Part shown: piece after piece, positions 17,987-26,306 of the stretch
How positions within the stretch are numbered: position 1 is the first letter of the stretch
Layout: the number at the start of each line of letters is the position of its first letter
Source: Streptomyces sp. CB00455
Lineage (GTDB): Bacteria; Actinomycetota; Actinomycetes; Streptomycetales; Streptomycetaceae
NCBI RefSeq assembly: GCF_001905445.1
Contig: NZ_LIVQ01000003.1
Span: 310,102 to 374,101, forward strand
Length of the DNA: 64,000 bases
Direction of reading: 5' to 3'
Made by a program: the position numbers and the translations under genes
Notes under the pieces: model-generated
What the model was told of the DNA's origin: nothing
Databases searched by the model: none
The model's input: the letters and a program-made list of their open reading frames with translations, nothing else

Positions 17987-18910
17987 GTGGACCATTTGAC
18001 ACCCGCGGAGCGGGCGGAGTACGACGAGCGGGCCGCACAGGCGGCGCGGGCGCTGCGCAATCCCGTCGGCGGGCACATCCCCGTCGCGGGCGGCCTCGCC
18101 TCGGTCGGGCTGGCGTACGCCCGGGAGATGGGCGCCGAGGCGGTCCAGGTCTTCGTCGCCAATCCGCGGGGCTGGGCCACCCCGGCGGGCAATCCGGCCC
18201 AGGACGAACTCTTCCGGGACGGGTGCGCGGCCGAGGGCATCCCGGCCTACGTCCACGCCCCGTACCTGATCAACTTCGGCTCGCACACCGAGGCGACCGT
18301 CGAGAAGTCGGTGGAGTCCCTGCGCCACTCGCTGCGCCGGGGCCGGGAGATCGGCGCCCTCGGGGTGGTCGTCCACACCGGCTCGGCCACCGGGGGCCGC
18401 CCGCGTGAGGAGGCTTACGCCCAGGTCAGCCAGTACATGCTGCCGCTGCTGGACGAGCTGACGCACGAGGAGGACCCCTTCCTGCTGCTGGAGTCCACCG
18501 CCGGGCAGGGCTCCTCGCTGTGCTCCCGGGCCGAGGACTTCGGGCCGTACTTCGAGGCGCTGGACCGCCACCCGAAGCTGGGGATCTGCCTGGACACCTG
18601 CCACGTCTTCGCGGCCGGACACGACCTGGCGGAGCCGGGCGGGACGAAGCTGATGCTGGACCTGCTGGTGGACACGGTCGGCGAGGGGAGGCTGAAGCTG
18701 GTCCACGCGAACGACTCCAAGGAGGGCGCGGGCGCCCACAAGGACCGGCACGCCAACATCGGCCACGGCCACATCGGCCGGGAGCCCTTCGCCGAGCTGT
18801 TCACGCACCCGGCGACGGCGGGCGTCCCGCTGATCACCGAGACCCCGGGGGGCAAGGAGGGCCACACGGCGGACGTGGCCCTGCTGAAGGAGCTGCGCGG
18901 CGCGCGGTGA
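17987..18910 (+). CDS. nfo: Deoxyribonuclease IV (AP endonuclease family 2)
   Basis: The 307-residue TIM-barrel enzyme cleaves DNA at abasic sites during base-excision repair. Motifs GHIPVAGGLASVGLAYAREMGAE, the zinc-site segments LLLESTAGQGSS, LGICLDTCHVFAAGHDL and VHANDSKEGAGAHKDRHANIGHGHIG, and ITETPGG are all present, covering the trinuclear zinc ligands. The GTG start is six bases after the kinase stop, so the two are probably cotranscribed. Confidence 0.93.
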   Translation: MDHLTPAERAEYDERAAQAARALRNPVGGHIPVAGGLASVGLAYAREMGAEAVQVFVANPRGWATPAGNPAQDELFRDGCAAEGIPAYVHAPYLINFGSHTEATVEKSVESLRHSLRRGREIGALGVVVHTGSATGGRPREEAYAQVSQYMLPLLDELTHEEDPFLLLESTAGQGSSLCSRAEDFGPYFEALDRHPKLGICLDTCHVFAAGHDLAEPGGTKLMLDLLVDTVGEGRLKLVHANDSKEGAGAHKDRHANIGHGHIGREPFAELFTHPATAGVPLITETPGGKEGHTADVALLKELRGAR

Positions 18911-18933
18911 GCGGGCGAGGACGCCGGGCCCGC

Positions 18934-19566
18934 CTACAGCTCGGGGCCGTCCCCCGGCTCCTCCTGATAGGAGAAGCGCTGCTCACGCCAGGGGTCGCCG
19001 AGGTTGTGGTAGCCCCGCTCCTCCCAGAAGCCCCGCCGGTCGGCGGTCATGTACTCCACACCGCGGACCCACTTGGGTCCCTTCCAGGCGTACAGGTGCG
19101 GGACCACGAGGCGCAGCGGGAATCCGTGCTCGGCGGTGAGCAGCTCCCCGCCCTGGTGGGTGGCGAACACGGTCCGCTCCGAGGCGAAGTCGGCGAGCCG
19201 CATGTTGGAGCTGAAGCCGTACTCGGCCCACACCATAACGTGCGTGACCTGTGGTGCGGGCGGCGCCAGGGCGAGGATCGTACGGGCCAGCACCCCGCCC
19301 CATTCGGCGCCCTGCATGCTGAACTTGGTCACGCAGTGCAGGTCGGCGACGACGGACTCGAACGGCAAGGCCGCGAAGTCCTCGTGGTTCCAGCAGTGCT
19401 TGTCGCCGTCGGCCGTCGCGCCGAAGACGCGGAACTCCCAGCGCTCGGGCTTGAACTTGGGCACGGGACCGTAGTGGGTGACCGGCCAGCCCCGCTGCAA
19501 CCGCTGCCCCGGTGGAAGCTCCGGCTGCTCTGCTCCCGGAGATTCCCGGCTTTCCGGCTGACCCAT
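18934..19566 (-). CDS. Sulfite-oxidase-like molybdopterin oxidoreductase
   Basis: The 210-residue protein corresponds to a single Moco domain of the sulfite oxidase/MsrP superfamily. The conserved molybdenum-ligand cysteine lies in VADLHCVTKFSMQGAEWGG, followed by the Moco-pocket segments EYGFSSNMRLADF, HGFPLRLVVPHLYAWKGPKWV and FWEERGYHNLGDPW. There is no signal peptide or dimerisation domain, so it is a cytoplasmic minimal form. The physiological substrate is unknown. Its stop is 23 bases from the convergent nfo end. Confidence 0.88.
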   Translation of the reverse strand: MGQPESRESPGAEQPELPPGQRLQRGWPVTHYGPVPKFKPERWEFRVFGATADGDKHCWNHEDFAALPFESVVADLHCVTKFSMQGAEWGGVLARTILALAPPAPQVTHVMVWAEYGFSSNMRLADFASERTVFATHQGGELLTAEHGFPLRLVVPHLYAWKGPKWVRGVEYMTADRRGFWEERGYHNLGDPWREQRFSYQEEPGDGPEL

Positions 19567-19738
19567 GAGTCCATGGTGACAGACCGGGCAGGGTGGTCGT
19601 GACCAGGCACGACCGATTCGGGCAAGTCATGGTAACTCCCACTAAGGAGGTACTTACTGGACTGCCCCCGGCAGCGGTGCGAGGATGCGCGCACCTGCCC
19701 CGTCACATAGCTGACACAGCCTGGAAGGAGCCTCTGCG

Positions 19739-20215
19739 ATGCAGGGCGACCCCGAGGTCCTTGAGTTTCTGAACGAGCAGCTGACCGGTGAGCTGACGGC
19801 CGTCAACCAGTACTGGCTGCACTACCGCATCCAGGACAACAAGGGCTGGACCAAGCTCGCCACGTACACGCGTGAAGAATCCATCGACGAGATGAAGCAC
19901 GCGGACAAGATCACCGAGCGCATCCTGATGCTCGACGGCCTGCCGAACTACCAGCGCCTCTTCCACGTGCGCGTGGGCCAGACGGTCACGGAGATGTTCC
20001 AGGCGGACCGCCAGGTCGAGGTCGAGGCGATCGACCGGCTCAAGCGGGGCATCGACGTCATGCGCGGCAAGGGCGACATCACCTCCGCGCGCCTCTTCGA
20101 GGAGATCCTGGAGGACGAGGAGCACCACATCGACTACCTCGACACCCAGCTGGAGCTCGTCGAGTCGCTGGGTGAGGCGCTGTACATCGCGCAGCTGATC
20201 GAGCAGCCGAGCTAG
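19739..20215 (+). CDS. bfr: Bacterioferritin
   Basis: Bfr stores iron in a 24-mer and binds haem between subunits. The 158-residue four-helix protein carries the ferroxidase ligands in FLNEQLTGELTAVNQYWLHYRI, EESIDEMKHADKI and FEEILEDEEHHIDYLDTQ, and a Met (DGLPNYQRL region neighbour) suited for haem. The ATG follows GGAAGGAG by six bases. The neighbouring bfd encodes the ferredoxin that helps release stored iron; the two are convergent rather than in an operon. Confidence 0.97.
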   Translation: MQGDPEVLEFLNEQLTGELTAVNQYWLHYRIQDNKGWTKLATYTREESIDEMKHADKITERILMLDGLPNYQRLFHVRVGQTVTEMFQADRQVEVEAIDRLKRGIDVMRGKGDITSARLFEEILEDEEHHIDYLDTQLELVESLGEALYIAQLIEQPS

Positions 20216-20239
20216 GCGGGCCGGTCGGCCGGGCCAGGT

Positions 20240-20515
20240 CTAGGCGGCTTCCGCCATCAGGGGCGCTTGCGCCATCAGGGGCGAAGGAGCCGGCCGGACG
20301 TCGGCGGTGAGGACGCCCGCGGCGTCGCCCTTCGCCGGCAGTTCCCGGCGGGGGCACGCACCGCGGCCCAGGATGCCCTGGATGGTGCGCACGCAGGAGC
20401 CGCAGTCGGTGCCGGCCTTGGTCGCCGAGGCGATCTGGCGCGGGGTGCAGGCCCCGTCGGCCGCGTGCTGCCTGACCTGCTGGTCGGTGATGCCGAAGCA
20501 AGAGCAGACGTACAC
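20240..20515 (-). CDS. bfd: Bacterioferritin-associated ferredoxin
   Basis: I choose the GTG at 20515, six bases after GAGAGGTG, giving a 91-residue protein starting MYVCSCFGITDQQVRQHAADG. The [2Fe-2S] ligands are the two N-terminal cysteines (VCSCFG) and the GTDCGSC pair. Bfd reduces the iron core of bacterioferritin so that Fe(II) can leave. The C-terminal 35 residues are an extra disordered extension. Two iron-box-like sites lie just upstream, so expression should rise on iron limitation. Confidence 0.92.
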   Translation of the reverse strand: MYVCSCFGITDQQVRQHAADGACTPRQIASATKAGTDCGSCVRTIQGILGRGACPRRELPAKGDAAGVLTADVRPAPSPLMAQAPLMAEAA

Positions 20516-20560
20516 GCGGTTCACCTCTCTGGGCGGAACGGTTCGGCGGGCCATCCCCTG

Positions 20561-20605
20561 TTCGGTGAGGCTTACCTAACCGTAGCCGAACTTAGGGTGG
20601 CCTAA
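20561..20605. promoter_or_regulatory. Two iron-box-like sites (DmdR/IdeR type) upstream of bfd
   Basis: On the minus strand 20561-20579 reads TTAGGTAAGCCTCACCGAA, differing at only three positions from the consensus TTAGGTTAGGCTCACCTAA of the DtxR-family regulator DmdR1. A second inverted repeat, TTAGG-GTGG-CCTAA, lies at 20592-20605. Both are 45-90 bases upstream of the bfd start, where a repressor would block the promoter under iron-replete conditions. Confidence 0.75.
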
Positions 20606-20624
20606 AAGTCCCGGATACGACAGT

Positions 20625-20653
20625 GGGGCGCGGATCACATGGATCCGCGCCCC
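20625..20653. terminator. Terminator after DAHP synthase gene
   Basis: GGGGCGCGGATC (20625-20636) pairs perfectly with GATCCGCGCCCC (20642-20653) across ACATG. It lies 28 bases after the DAHP synthase stop on the minus strand and insulates it from bfd. Confidence 0.85.
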
Positions 20654-20681
20654 GCTCCCGTAGACGGCTACAGGCCGTTCC

Positions 20682-22037
20682 CTACTGGTCGCGGTACATC
20701 TCGGCGACCAGGAACGCCAGGTCCAGGGACTGGCTGCGGTTGAGCCGGGGGTCGCAGGCCGTCTCGTAGCGCTGGTGCAGGTCGTCGACGAAGATCTCGT
20801 CGCCCCCGCCCACGCACTCGGTGACGTCGTCGCCGGTGAGCTCGACGTGGATGCCGCCCGGGTGGGTGCCGAGGGCCTTGTGGACCTCGAAGAAGCCCTT
20901 GACCTCGTCGAGCACGTCGTCGAAGCGGCGCGTCTTGTGGCCGGAGGCCGCCTCGAAGGTGTTGCCGTGCATCGGGTCGGTGACCCAGGCGACGGTCGCG
21001 CCGGAGGCGGTGACCTTCTCGACGAGCGCCGGGAGCCGGTCGCGGACCTTGTCGGCGCCCATGCGGACGACGAAGGTCAGCCGGCCCGGCTCGCGCTCGG
21101 GGTCGAGGCGGTCGATGTAGGTGAGCGCCTCGTCCACCGTGGTGGTGGGGCCGAGCTTGATGCCGATCGGGTTGGAGATCTGCGAGCAGAACTCGATGTG
21201 CGCGTGGTCCAGCTGGCGGGTGCGCTCGCCGATCCAGACCATGTGGCCCGAGGTGTCGTACAACTTGCCGGTCCGCGAGTCGGTGCGGGTCAGCGCGCCC
21301 TCGTAGTCGAGCAGCAGCGCCTCGTGGGAGGCGTAGAACTCGACGGCCTTGAACTCGGCCGGGTCGGTGCCGCACGCCTTCATGAAGTTCAGCGCGTTGT
21401 CGATCTCCCGCGCGAGCTGCTCGTAGCGCTGCCCGGACGGGGAGGACTTCACGAAGTCCTGGTTCCAGGCGTGCACCTGGCGCAGGTCGGCGTAACCGCC
21501 GGTGGTGAAGGCGCGCACCAGGTTCAGCGTCGAGGCCGAGGCGTGGTACATGCGCTTCAGCCGCTCGGGATCCGGGATCCGGGCCTCTTCGGTGAAGGGG
21601 AAGCCGTTGACGGAGTCACCGCGGTAGGTCGGCAGGGTGACGCCGTCGCGGGTCTCGGTGTCCTTGGAGCGCGGCTTGGAGTACTGGCCGGCGATGCGGC
21701 CGACCTTGACGACGGGCACGGAGGCCGCGTAGGTCAGGACGGCGCTCATCTGGAGCAGCGTCTTCAGCTTGGCGCGGATGTGCTCGGCCGACACGGCGTC
21801 GAAGGCCTCGGCGCAGTCGCCGCCCTGCAGGAGGAACGCCTCGCCCTTGGCGACGGCTCCCAGACGGGCGCGCAGCTGGTCGCACTCACCCGCGAAAACG
21901 AGCGGAGGATACGACTCGAGGTCCGCGACGACAGCGCGCAGAGCCTCGGCATCGGGGTACGAAGGCTGCTGCGCCGCGGGAAGGTCTCGCCAGGTCGCCT
22001 TTGCGGCGGGGGCTTGGGTCTCAGCGTTCACGGTCAC
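20682..22037 (-). CDS. aroH: 3-deoxy-7-phosphoheptulonate (DAHP) synthase, class II
   Basis: The enzyme joins phosphoenolpyruvate and erythrose 4-phosphate, the first step of the shikimate pathway. The GTG at 22037 is seven bases after TAATGT (minus strand, 22045-22050), so the transcript is likely leaderless; the product is 451 residues starting MTVNAETQ. Class II (plant-type) motifs include PLVFAGECDQLRARLG, FLLQGGDCAEAF, VVKVGRIAGQYSKPRS, MVWIGERTRQLDHAHIEF and WVTDPMHGNTFEAASGHKTR. It sits divergent to the trp leader and anthranilate synthase gene, placing the first aromatic step beside the first tryptophan step. Gene symbol as used in Streptomyces annotation; AroG in mycobacteria. Confidence 0.95.
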   Translation of the reverse strand: MTVNAETQAPAAKATWRDLPAAQQPSYPDAEALRAVVADLESYPPLVFAGECDQLRARLGAVAKGEAFLLQGGDCAEAFDAVSAEHIRAKLKTLLQMSAVLTYAASVPVVKVGRIAGQYSKPRSKDTETRDGVTLPTYRGDSVNGFPFTEEARIPDPERLKRMYHASASTLNLVRAFTTGGYADLRQVHAWNQDFVKSSPSGQRYEQLAREIDNALNFMKACGTDPAEFKAVEFYASHEALLLDYEGALTRTDSRTGKLYDTSGHMVWIGERTRQLDHAHIEFCSQISNPIGIKLGPTTTVDEALTYIDRLDPEREPGRLTFVVRMGADKVRDRLPALVEKVTASGATVAWVTDPMHGNTFEAASGHKTRRFDDVLDEVKGFFEVHKALGTHPGGIHVELTGDDVTECVGGGDEIFVDDLHQRYETACDPRLNRSQSLDLAFLVAEMYRDQ

Positions 22038-22199
22038 CCCGTACACATTACGGCGTCCCACCCCCCGTCCGGCCCTGTGCCCACAACGTGAGACAGATAT
22101 CCCCCGTACCGGTCCACCCGTGGGCGGAGTGCACAATTCCGCCCGCGGCGGGGTTCGGACGCTTCGCTTCCGCCCCGGGCGTGGGCTAGGGTCGCCCCC

Positions 22200-22271
22200 A
22201 TGTACGCGCACTCGAACCAGAACTGGTGGTGGCCCGCTCCCGGCGGCCCACTCCTCGCGCGTACCCACTGA
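22200..22271 (+). CDS. trpL: trp leader peptide (23 residues, three consecutive Trp)
   Basis: The frame reads MYAHSNQNWWWPAPGGPLL then ARTH and stop. Three successive TGG codons are the hallmark of a tryptophan attenuator. TAGGGT at 22187-22192 lies 7 bases before the ATG, so the leader transcript itself appears leaderless. Ribosome stalling at the Trp codons should prevent formation of the downstream terminator. Confidence 0.9.
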   Translation: MYAHSNQNWWWPAPGGPLLARTH

Positions 22272-22282
22272 CGACCGACGCG

Positions 22283-22306
22283 AAGGCCGCCCCCAGGGGC
22301 GGCCTT
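22283..22306 (+). terminator. trp attenuator hairpin
   Basis: AAGGCCGCCCC (22283-22293) pairs with GGGGCGGCCTT (22296-22306). It begins 11 bases after the leader peptide stop and lies between the leader and the anthranilate synthase gene, the position of an attenuation terminator. Confidence 0.85.
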
Positions 22307-22370
22307 CCGCATGTGGTGGACGACCGCCGCAGAGCAGGGCCGCTCCTCCCACCGGAAGGACGCCCACCCC

Positions 22371-24260
22371 ATGAACGCGGTACTCAGCCGACTGCTCGAA
22401 GACTCCTGCCCGCCGTTCGCCCTGCTGCGACGGCGTACCCCCGGCCGCGACCACGACACCGTCGAAGTGCTCATCGGCACCGTCCACGAGGCCCAGCGCC
22501 TCGCCGACCTGCCCGTCGGCGAGCTGCCCACCCTCGCCCTCGTCCCCTTCCGGCAGATCCGCGAGCGCGGCTTCGACGTGCGCGACGACGGCACCCCGCT
22601 GAGCGTGCTCGTCGCCGCGGAGGCGCACGAGATCCCGCTCGCCGAGGCGCTGGAGCGGCTGCCCGCGCACGAGGTCCGGGTCGGGGGCGGCGCCTTCGAC
22701 GTGCCCGACGCCGACTACGCGGCCACCGTCGAGCGCGTCATCCGGGACGAGATCGGGCGCGGCGAGGGCGCGAACTTCGTCATCCGGCGCACCTTCGAGG
22801 GCCGGATCGAGGGCTTCGGCCGGGCCGACGCCCTGGCGCTCTTCCGCCGGCTGCTGGTGGGCGAGCGGGGCGCGTACTGGACGTACGTGGTCCACACCGG
22901 GGAGCGCACCCTGGTCGGGGCCAGCCCCGAGGTGCACGTGCGGATGTCCGGGGGCACGGTCGTGATGAACCCGATCAGCGGGACGTACCGCTATCCCGCC
23001 GCCGGCCCGACGGCCGAGTCGCTGCTCGCCTTCCTCGGCGACCGCAAGGAGACCGAGGAGCTGTCGATGGTGGTCGACGAGGAGCTGAAGATGATGTGCA
23101 CCGTCGGCGACATGGGCGGGGTCGTCGTGGGGCCCCGGCTCAAGGAGATGTCCCACCTCGCGCACACCGAGTACGAGCTGCGCGGCCGCTCCTCGCTGGA
23201 CGTACGGGAGGTGCTGCGGGAGACGATGTTCGCGGCGACGGTCACCGGCTCGCCGGTGCAGAACGCCTGCCGGGTGATCGAGCGGTACGAGAGCGGCGGC
23301 CGCGGCTACTACGCGGGCGCGCTGGCCCTGCTGGGGCGGGACGGCGAGGGGGCGCAGACGCTGGACTCGCCCATCTTGATCCGCACGGCCGACATCGACC
23401 GTCAGGGGCTGCTGCGCGTGCCGGTCGGAGCGACCTTGGTGCGCCACTCCGATCCGGCGGGCGAGGTGGCGGAGACACACGCGAAGGCGGCGGGGGTGCT
23501 CGCGGCGCTCGGGGTCCGGCCCGCGGCCCCGCGCCCGGCCTTCGAGGGGGCGCACCTGGCCGACGACCCCCGGGTGCAGGCGGCGCTGGCGGCCCGGCGG
23601 GCGGACCTGGCCCCCTTCTGGCTCCGCATGCAGGAACGGCCCTGCGCCCCGGCCGGGCACGCCCTGGTGGTGGACGGCGAGGACACCTTCACCGCGATGC
23701 TGGCGCACGTGCTGCGGGTGGCCGGGCTGGAGGTGACCGTACGGCGCTACGACGACCCGGGGCTGCGGGCGGCGGCCCTGGCCTGGGAGGGGCCGGTCGT
23801 GCTGGGTCCGGGCCCCGGGAACCCGGCGGACGCGGGCGACCCGAAGATGCGGATGCTGCGCTCCCTGGCGGCCGCGCTGCTGGCCGGGCACCGCCGCGGC
23901 CTGGTCGGGGTCTGCCTGGGCCATGAGCTGCTGGCGGCCGAGCTGGGCCTGCCGCTGGTCCGCAAGGCGGAGCCGGCGCAGGGGGCGCAGATCCGGATCG
24001 ACCTGTTCGGGGCGCAGGAGGTGGTCGGCTTCTACAACACGTACACCGCGCACTGCGACGCCCCGGCGGCGGCCCGCCTGGCCGCGCAGGGGGTGGAGGT
24101 CGCGCGCGATCCGGCGACGGGCGAGGTGCACGCCCTGCGCTCGGCCGCCGCGGGTTTCGCGGGGGTCCAGTTCCACCCGGAGTCGGTGCTGACGCTGCGC
24201 GGCGCGGACCTGCTGCGCGACCTCGTCGCCGCCGTCACGGCCCCGGCCCAGCCGGTATGA
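22371..24260 (+). CDS. trpE: Anthranilate synthase, fused TrpE-TrpG type
   Basis: The ATG at 22371 follows GGAAGGA; the product has 629 residues. Residues about 1-420 are the chorismate-utilising domain, with GASPEVHVRM, VMNPISGTYRYP, DEELKMMCTVGDMGG and FAATVTGSPVQNACRVIE. Residues about 435-629 are a class I glutamine amidotransferase, with GPGPGNPADAGD, the nucleophile Cys in LVGVCLGHELLAAELG and the His-Glu pair in GVQFHPESVLTL. The enzyme converts chorismate and glutamine to anthranilate. The fusion resembles PhzE as well as TrpEG, but the Trp-rich leader peptide argues for a tryptophan role. Confidence 0.92.
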   Translation: MNAVLSRLLEDSCPPFALLRRRTPGRDHDTVEVLIGTVHEAQRLADLPVGELPTLALVPFRQIRERGFDVRDDGTPLSVLVAAEAHEIPLAEALERLPAHEVRVGGGAFDVPDADYAATVERVIRDEIGRGEGANFVIRRTFEGRIEGFGRADALALFRRLLVGERGAYWTYVVHTGERTLVGASPEVHVRMSGGTVVMNPISGTYRYPAAGPTAESLLAFLGDRKETEELSMVVDEELKMMCTVGDMGGVVVGPRLKEMSHLAHTEYELRGRSSLDVREVLRETMFAATVTGSPVQNACRVIERYESGGRGYYAGALALLGRDGEGAQTLDSPILIRTADIDRQGLLRVPVGATLVRHSDPAGEVAETHAKAAGVLAALGVRPAAPRPAFEGAHLADDPRVQAALAARRADLAPFWLRMQERPCAPAGHALVVDGEDTFTAMLAHVLRVAGLEVTVRRYDDPGLRAAALAWEGPVVLGPGPGNPADAGDPKMRMLRSLAAALLAGHRRGLVGVCLGHELLAAELGLPLVRKAEPAQGAQIRIDLFGAQEVVGFYNTYTAHCDAPAAARLAAQGVEVARDPATGEVHALRSAAAGFAGVQFHPESVLTLRGADLLRDLVAAVTAPAQPV

Positions 24261-24424
24261 CCCGCCCGGTCGGCCGTCCGGCCGCCGGCTCCGGGCGGCG
24301 TCCGGAGGGCGGCGGGCGGCGGGCGGCGGCGTCAGGAGGGCGGGGGAACCAGGGTCTTCTCGGACTGGCGGTCCGCGAGGCAGCCCGCCGGGTAGGACCC
24401 GTGGTTCGCGGGCGCCGCCCGGCG

Positions 24425-25453
24425 TCATCCGAAGAAGACGCCGACCTCCCGGTACAGCGCCGGGTCCACCGTCTTCAGCTTCGCCGTGGCCTCGGCGATC
24501 GGCACCCGCACGATGTCCGTCCCCTTCAGCGCGACCATCTTGCCGAAGTCCCGGTCACGCACCGCTTCGATCGCGTGCAGCCCGAACCGGGTCGCCAGCC
24601 ACCGGTCGAAGGCGCTCGGCGTGCCGCCCCGCTGGATGTGACCGAGCACCGTCGTGCGGGCCTCCTTGCCGGTCCGCGCCTCGATCTCCTTGGCCAGCCA
24701 CTCGCCCACGCCGGACAGCCGGACGTGGCCGAAGGAGTCCTTCGTGGCGTCCTTGAGGACCATCTCCCCGTCCTTGGGCATCGCGCCTTCCGCCACCACC
24801 ACGATCGGCGCGTAGCTCGCCTTGAAGCGGGAGGCCACCCAGGCGCACACCTGGTCCATGTCGAAGCGCTGCTCCGGGATGAGGATGACGTTGGCGCCGC
24901 CCGCGAGCCCCGAGTGCAGGGCGATCCAGCCGGCGTGCCGGCCCATCACCTCGACGACCAGGACCCGCATGTGGGACTCGGCCGTGGTGTGCAGCCGGTC
25001 GATGGCCTCGGTCGCGATGCCGACGGCGGTGTCGAAGCCGAAGGTGTAGTCCGTCGCGGACAGGTCGTTGTCGATGGTCTTCGGCACGCCGACGCAGGGG
25101 ATGCCGTAGTCCTCGTACAGCCTCGCCGCGACGCCGAGGGTGTCCTCGCCGCCGATCGCGATGAGCGAGTCCACCTCGTATTTGGCGAGGTTCTCCTTGA
25201 TGCGCCGTACGCCGTTCTCCGTCTTGAACGGGTTGGTGCGCGAGGAGCCGAGGATGGTGCCGCCGCGGGGCAGGATCCCGCGCACGGCGGGGATGTCGAG
25301 GGGGACCGCGGCCCCCTCGACCGTGCCGCGCCAGCCGTCCTTGAATCCGATGAACCCGTAGCCGTACTCCTGCTCGCCCTTGCGGACGACGGCCCGGATC
25401 ACCGCGTTGAGCCCGGGGCAGTCGCCGCCGCCGGTCAGCACTCCGACCTTCAT
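24425..25453 (-). CDS. pfkA: ATP-dependent 6-phosphofructokinase
   Basis: PfkA phosphorylates fructose 6-phosphate in glycolysis. I start at the ATG 25453 after AAGGGAGA, giving 342 residues (MKVGVLTGGGDCPGLNAVIRAVV). Active-site segments PKTIDNDL (catalytic Asp), VEVMGRHAGWIA and GHIQRGGTPSAFDRWLATRFG are present. A Gly-Asp pair follows in IGGEDTLG; with PKTIDNDL this fits the group of actinobacterial PfkA with ATP or PPi use, so the phosphoryl donor deserves checking. A TAGCGT box at 25480-25485 on the minus strand predicts a start about 27 bases upstream of the ATG. A Crp-like site overlaps the promoter. Confidence 0.93.
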   Translation of the reverse strand: MKVGVLTGGGDCPGLNAVIRAVVRKGEQEYGYGFIGFKDGWRGTVEGAAVPLDIPAVRGILPRGGTILGSSRTNPFKTENGVRRIKENLAKYEVDSLIAIGGEDTLGVAARLYEDYGIPCVGVPKTIDNDLSATDYTFGFDTAVGIATEAIDRLHTTAESHMRVLVVEVMGRHAGWIALHSGLAGGANVILIPEQRFDMDQVCAWVASRFKASYAPIVVVAEGAMPKDGEMVLKDATKDSFGHVRLSGVGEWLAKEIEARTGKEARTTVLGHIQRGGTPSAFDRWLATRFGLHAIEAVRDRDFGKMVALKGTDIVRVPIAEATAKLKTVDPALYREVGVFFG

Positions 25454-25487
25454 GGAATCTCCCTTCGCCATGACGGTCACGCTAGTG

Positions 25488-25501
25488 GTGACTCAGGTCA
25501 C
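25488..25501. promoter_or_regulatory. Crp-like palindrome in the pfkA promoter
   Basis: GTGAC-TCAG-GTCAC fits the GTG(N)6GNCAC pattern I recall for S. coelicolor Crp. It lies just upstream of the TAGCGT -10 box of pfkA, over the -35 region. The 164-base gap downstream of pfkA (24261-24424) shows no gene or clear hairpin. Confidence 0.5.
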
Positions 25502-25598
25502 AGCAAGGGGTCCGGATCGCGCAATTCAGGTGGAATCGCGGGGCGTTGCGTACGCCCGTTCACTCGGACGGGGAGGTAAGTACGACGTACGCACGCGG

Positions 25599-26306
25599 CT
25601 ACGCGTCGTCGAGGCCCCGCTCTATCGCGTAGCGGACGAGCTCGACCCGGTTGTGCAGCTGGAGTTTGCCCAGGGTGTTCTGGACGTGGTTCTGCACCGT
25701 GCGGTGCGAGATGACCAGCCGTTCCGCGATCTGCTTGTACGAGAGCCCCTTGGCCACCAGCCGCAGCACCTCGGTCTCGCGGTCGGTCAGCCGCGGCGCC
25801 TTCGGCTCGTCGGAGGCGGCCGGGGCCGGGTCGGTGGCCAGGCGCCGGTACTCGCCGAGGACCAGTCCGGCCAGGCCCGGGGTGAACACCGGGTCGCCCG
25901 CCGCCGTGCGGCGGACCGCGTCGATCAGCTCCTGGGCGCCGGCGGACTTCAGCAGGTACCCGGTCGCGCCGGACTTCACTGCCTCCAGGACGTCCGCGTG
26001 CTCGCCGCTGGCCGACAGCACCAGGACCCGCAGTGCGGGGTGGGCGCCGACCAGTTCCCTGCAGACCTGCACGCCCGGCATGCCGGGGAGGTTGAGGTCG
26101 AGGACCAGGACGTGCGGGGTGACCGCGGGGGCGCGGCGGACCGCCTCCGGGCCGTCCCCGGCGGTGGCCACCACGTCGAAACCCGCGGCGGCCAGGTCGC
26201 GGGCGACCGCGTCCCGCCACATCGGGTGGTCGTCGACGACCATCACCCTGATCCCGCCCGGTCCGGCCGGCTCGTCCCACGGGTGCAACTCGGTGTGCTC
26301 GTTCAT
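25599..26306 (-). CDS. macR: Response regulator MacR, NarL/LuxR type
   Basis: The 235-residue protein has a receiver domain (residues about 18-135) with acidic pocket VMVVDDHPMW, phospho-acceptor Asp in HVLVLDLNLPGMPG and LLKSAGAQELI lysine. A LuxR-type HTH follows at about 170-230 (LTDRETEVLRLVAKGLSYKQIAERL...). It overlaps the histidine kinase gene by four bases. Position and sequence match SCO2120, the regulator of the MacRS system that controls morphogenesis-related membrane protein genes and actinorhodin in S. coelicolor. Confidence 0.9.
   Translation of the reverse strand: MNEHTELHPWDEPAGPGGIRVMVVDDHPMWRDAVARDLAAAGFDVVATAGDGPEAVRRAPAVTPHVLVLDLNLPGMPGVQVCRELVGAHPALRVLVLSASGEHADVLEAVKSGATGYLLKSAGAQELIDAVRRTAAGDPVFTPGLAGLVLGEYRRLATDPAPAASDEPKAPRLTDRETEVLRLVAKGLSYKQIAERLVISHRTVQNHVQNTLGKLQLHNRVELVRYAIERGLDDA

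Noticed and set aside
16007-18865. 950-codon minus-strand frame opposite the kinase and nfo genes
   Set aside because: The product is Gly/Val/Leu/Arg low-complexity, typical of antisense frames in GC-rich DNA, while the plus strand has complete kinase, PASTA and AP endonuclease motifs.
19630-19738. Iron box upstream of bfr
   Set aside because: The CACTAAGGAGGTACTTAC segment has only weak resemblance to the TTAGGTTAGGCTCACCTAA consensus.
22371-24260. Phenazine-type PhzE instead of tryptophan enzyme
   Set aside because: The fused domain order resembles PhzE, but the upstream leader with three Trp codons and the absence of phenazine genes favour anthranilate synthase.
20682-24428. Very long minus-strand open frame (over 1200 codons) running through trpE and DAHP synthase
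   Set aside because: Only the DAHP synthase part has coding character. The rest is a GC-rich shadow of the trpE gene with no family motif.
25560-25600. MacR-type operator GTAC-GAC-GTAC near the end of macR
   Set aside because: The spacer is three bases instead of the two I recall for MacR sites (TGAGTAC-N2-GTACTCA), and it lies downstream of macR rather than at a target promoter.
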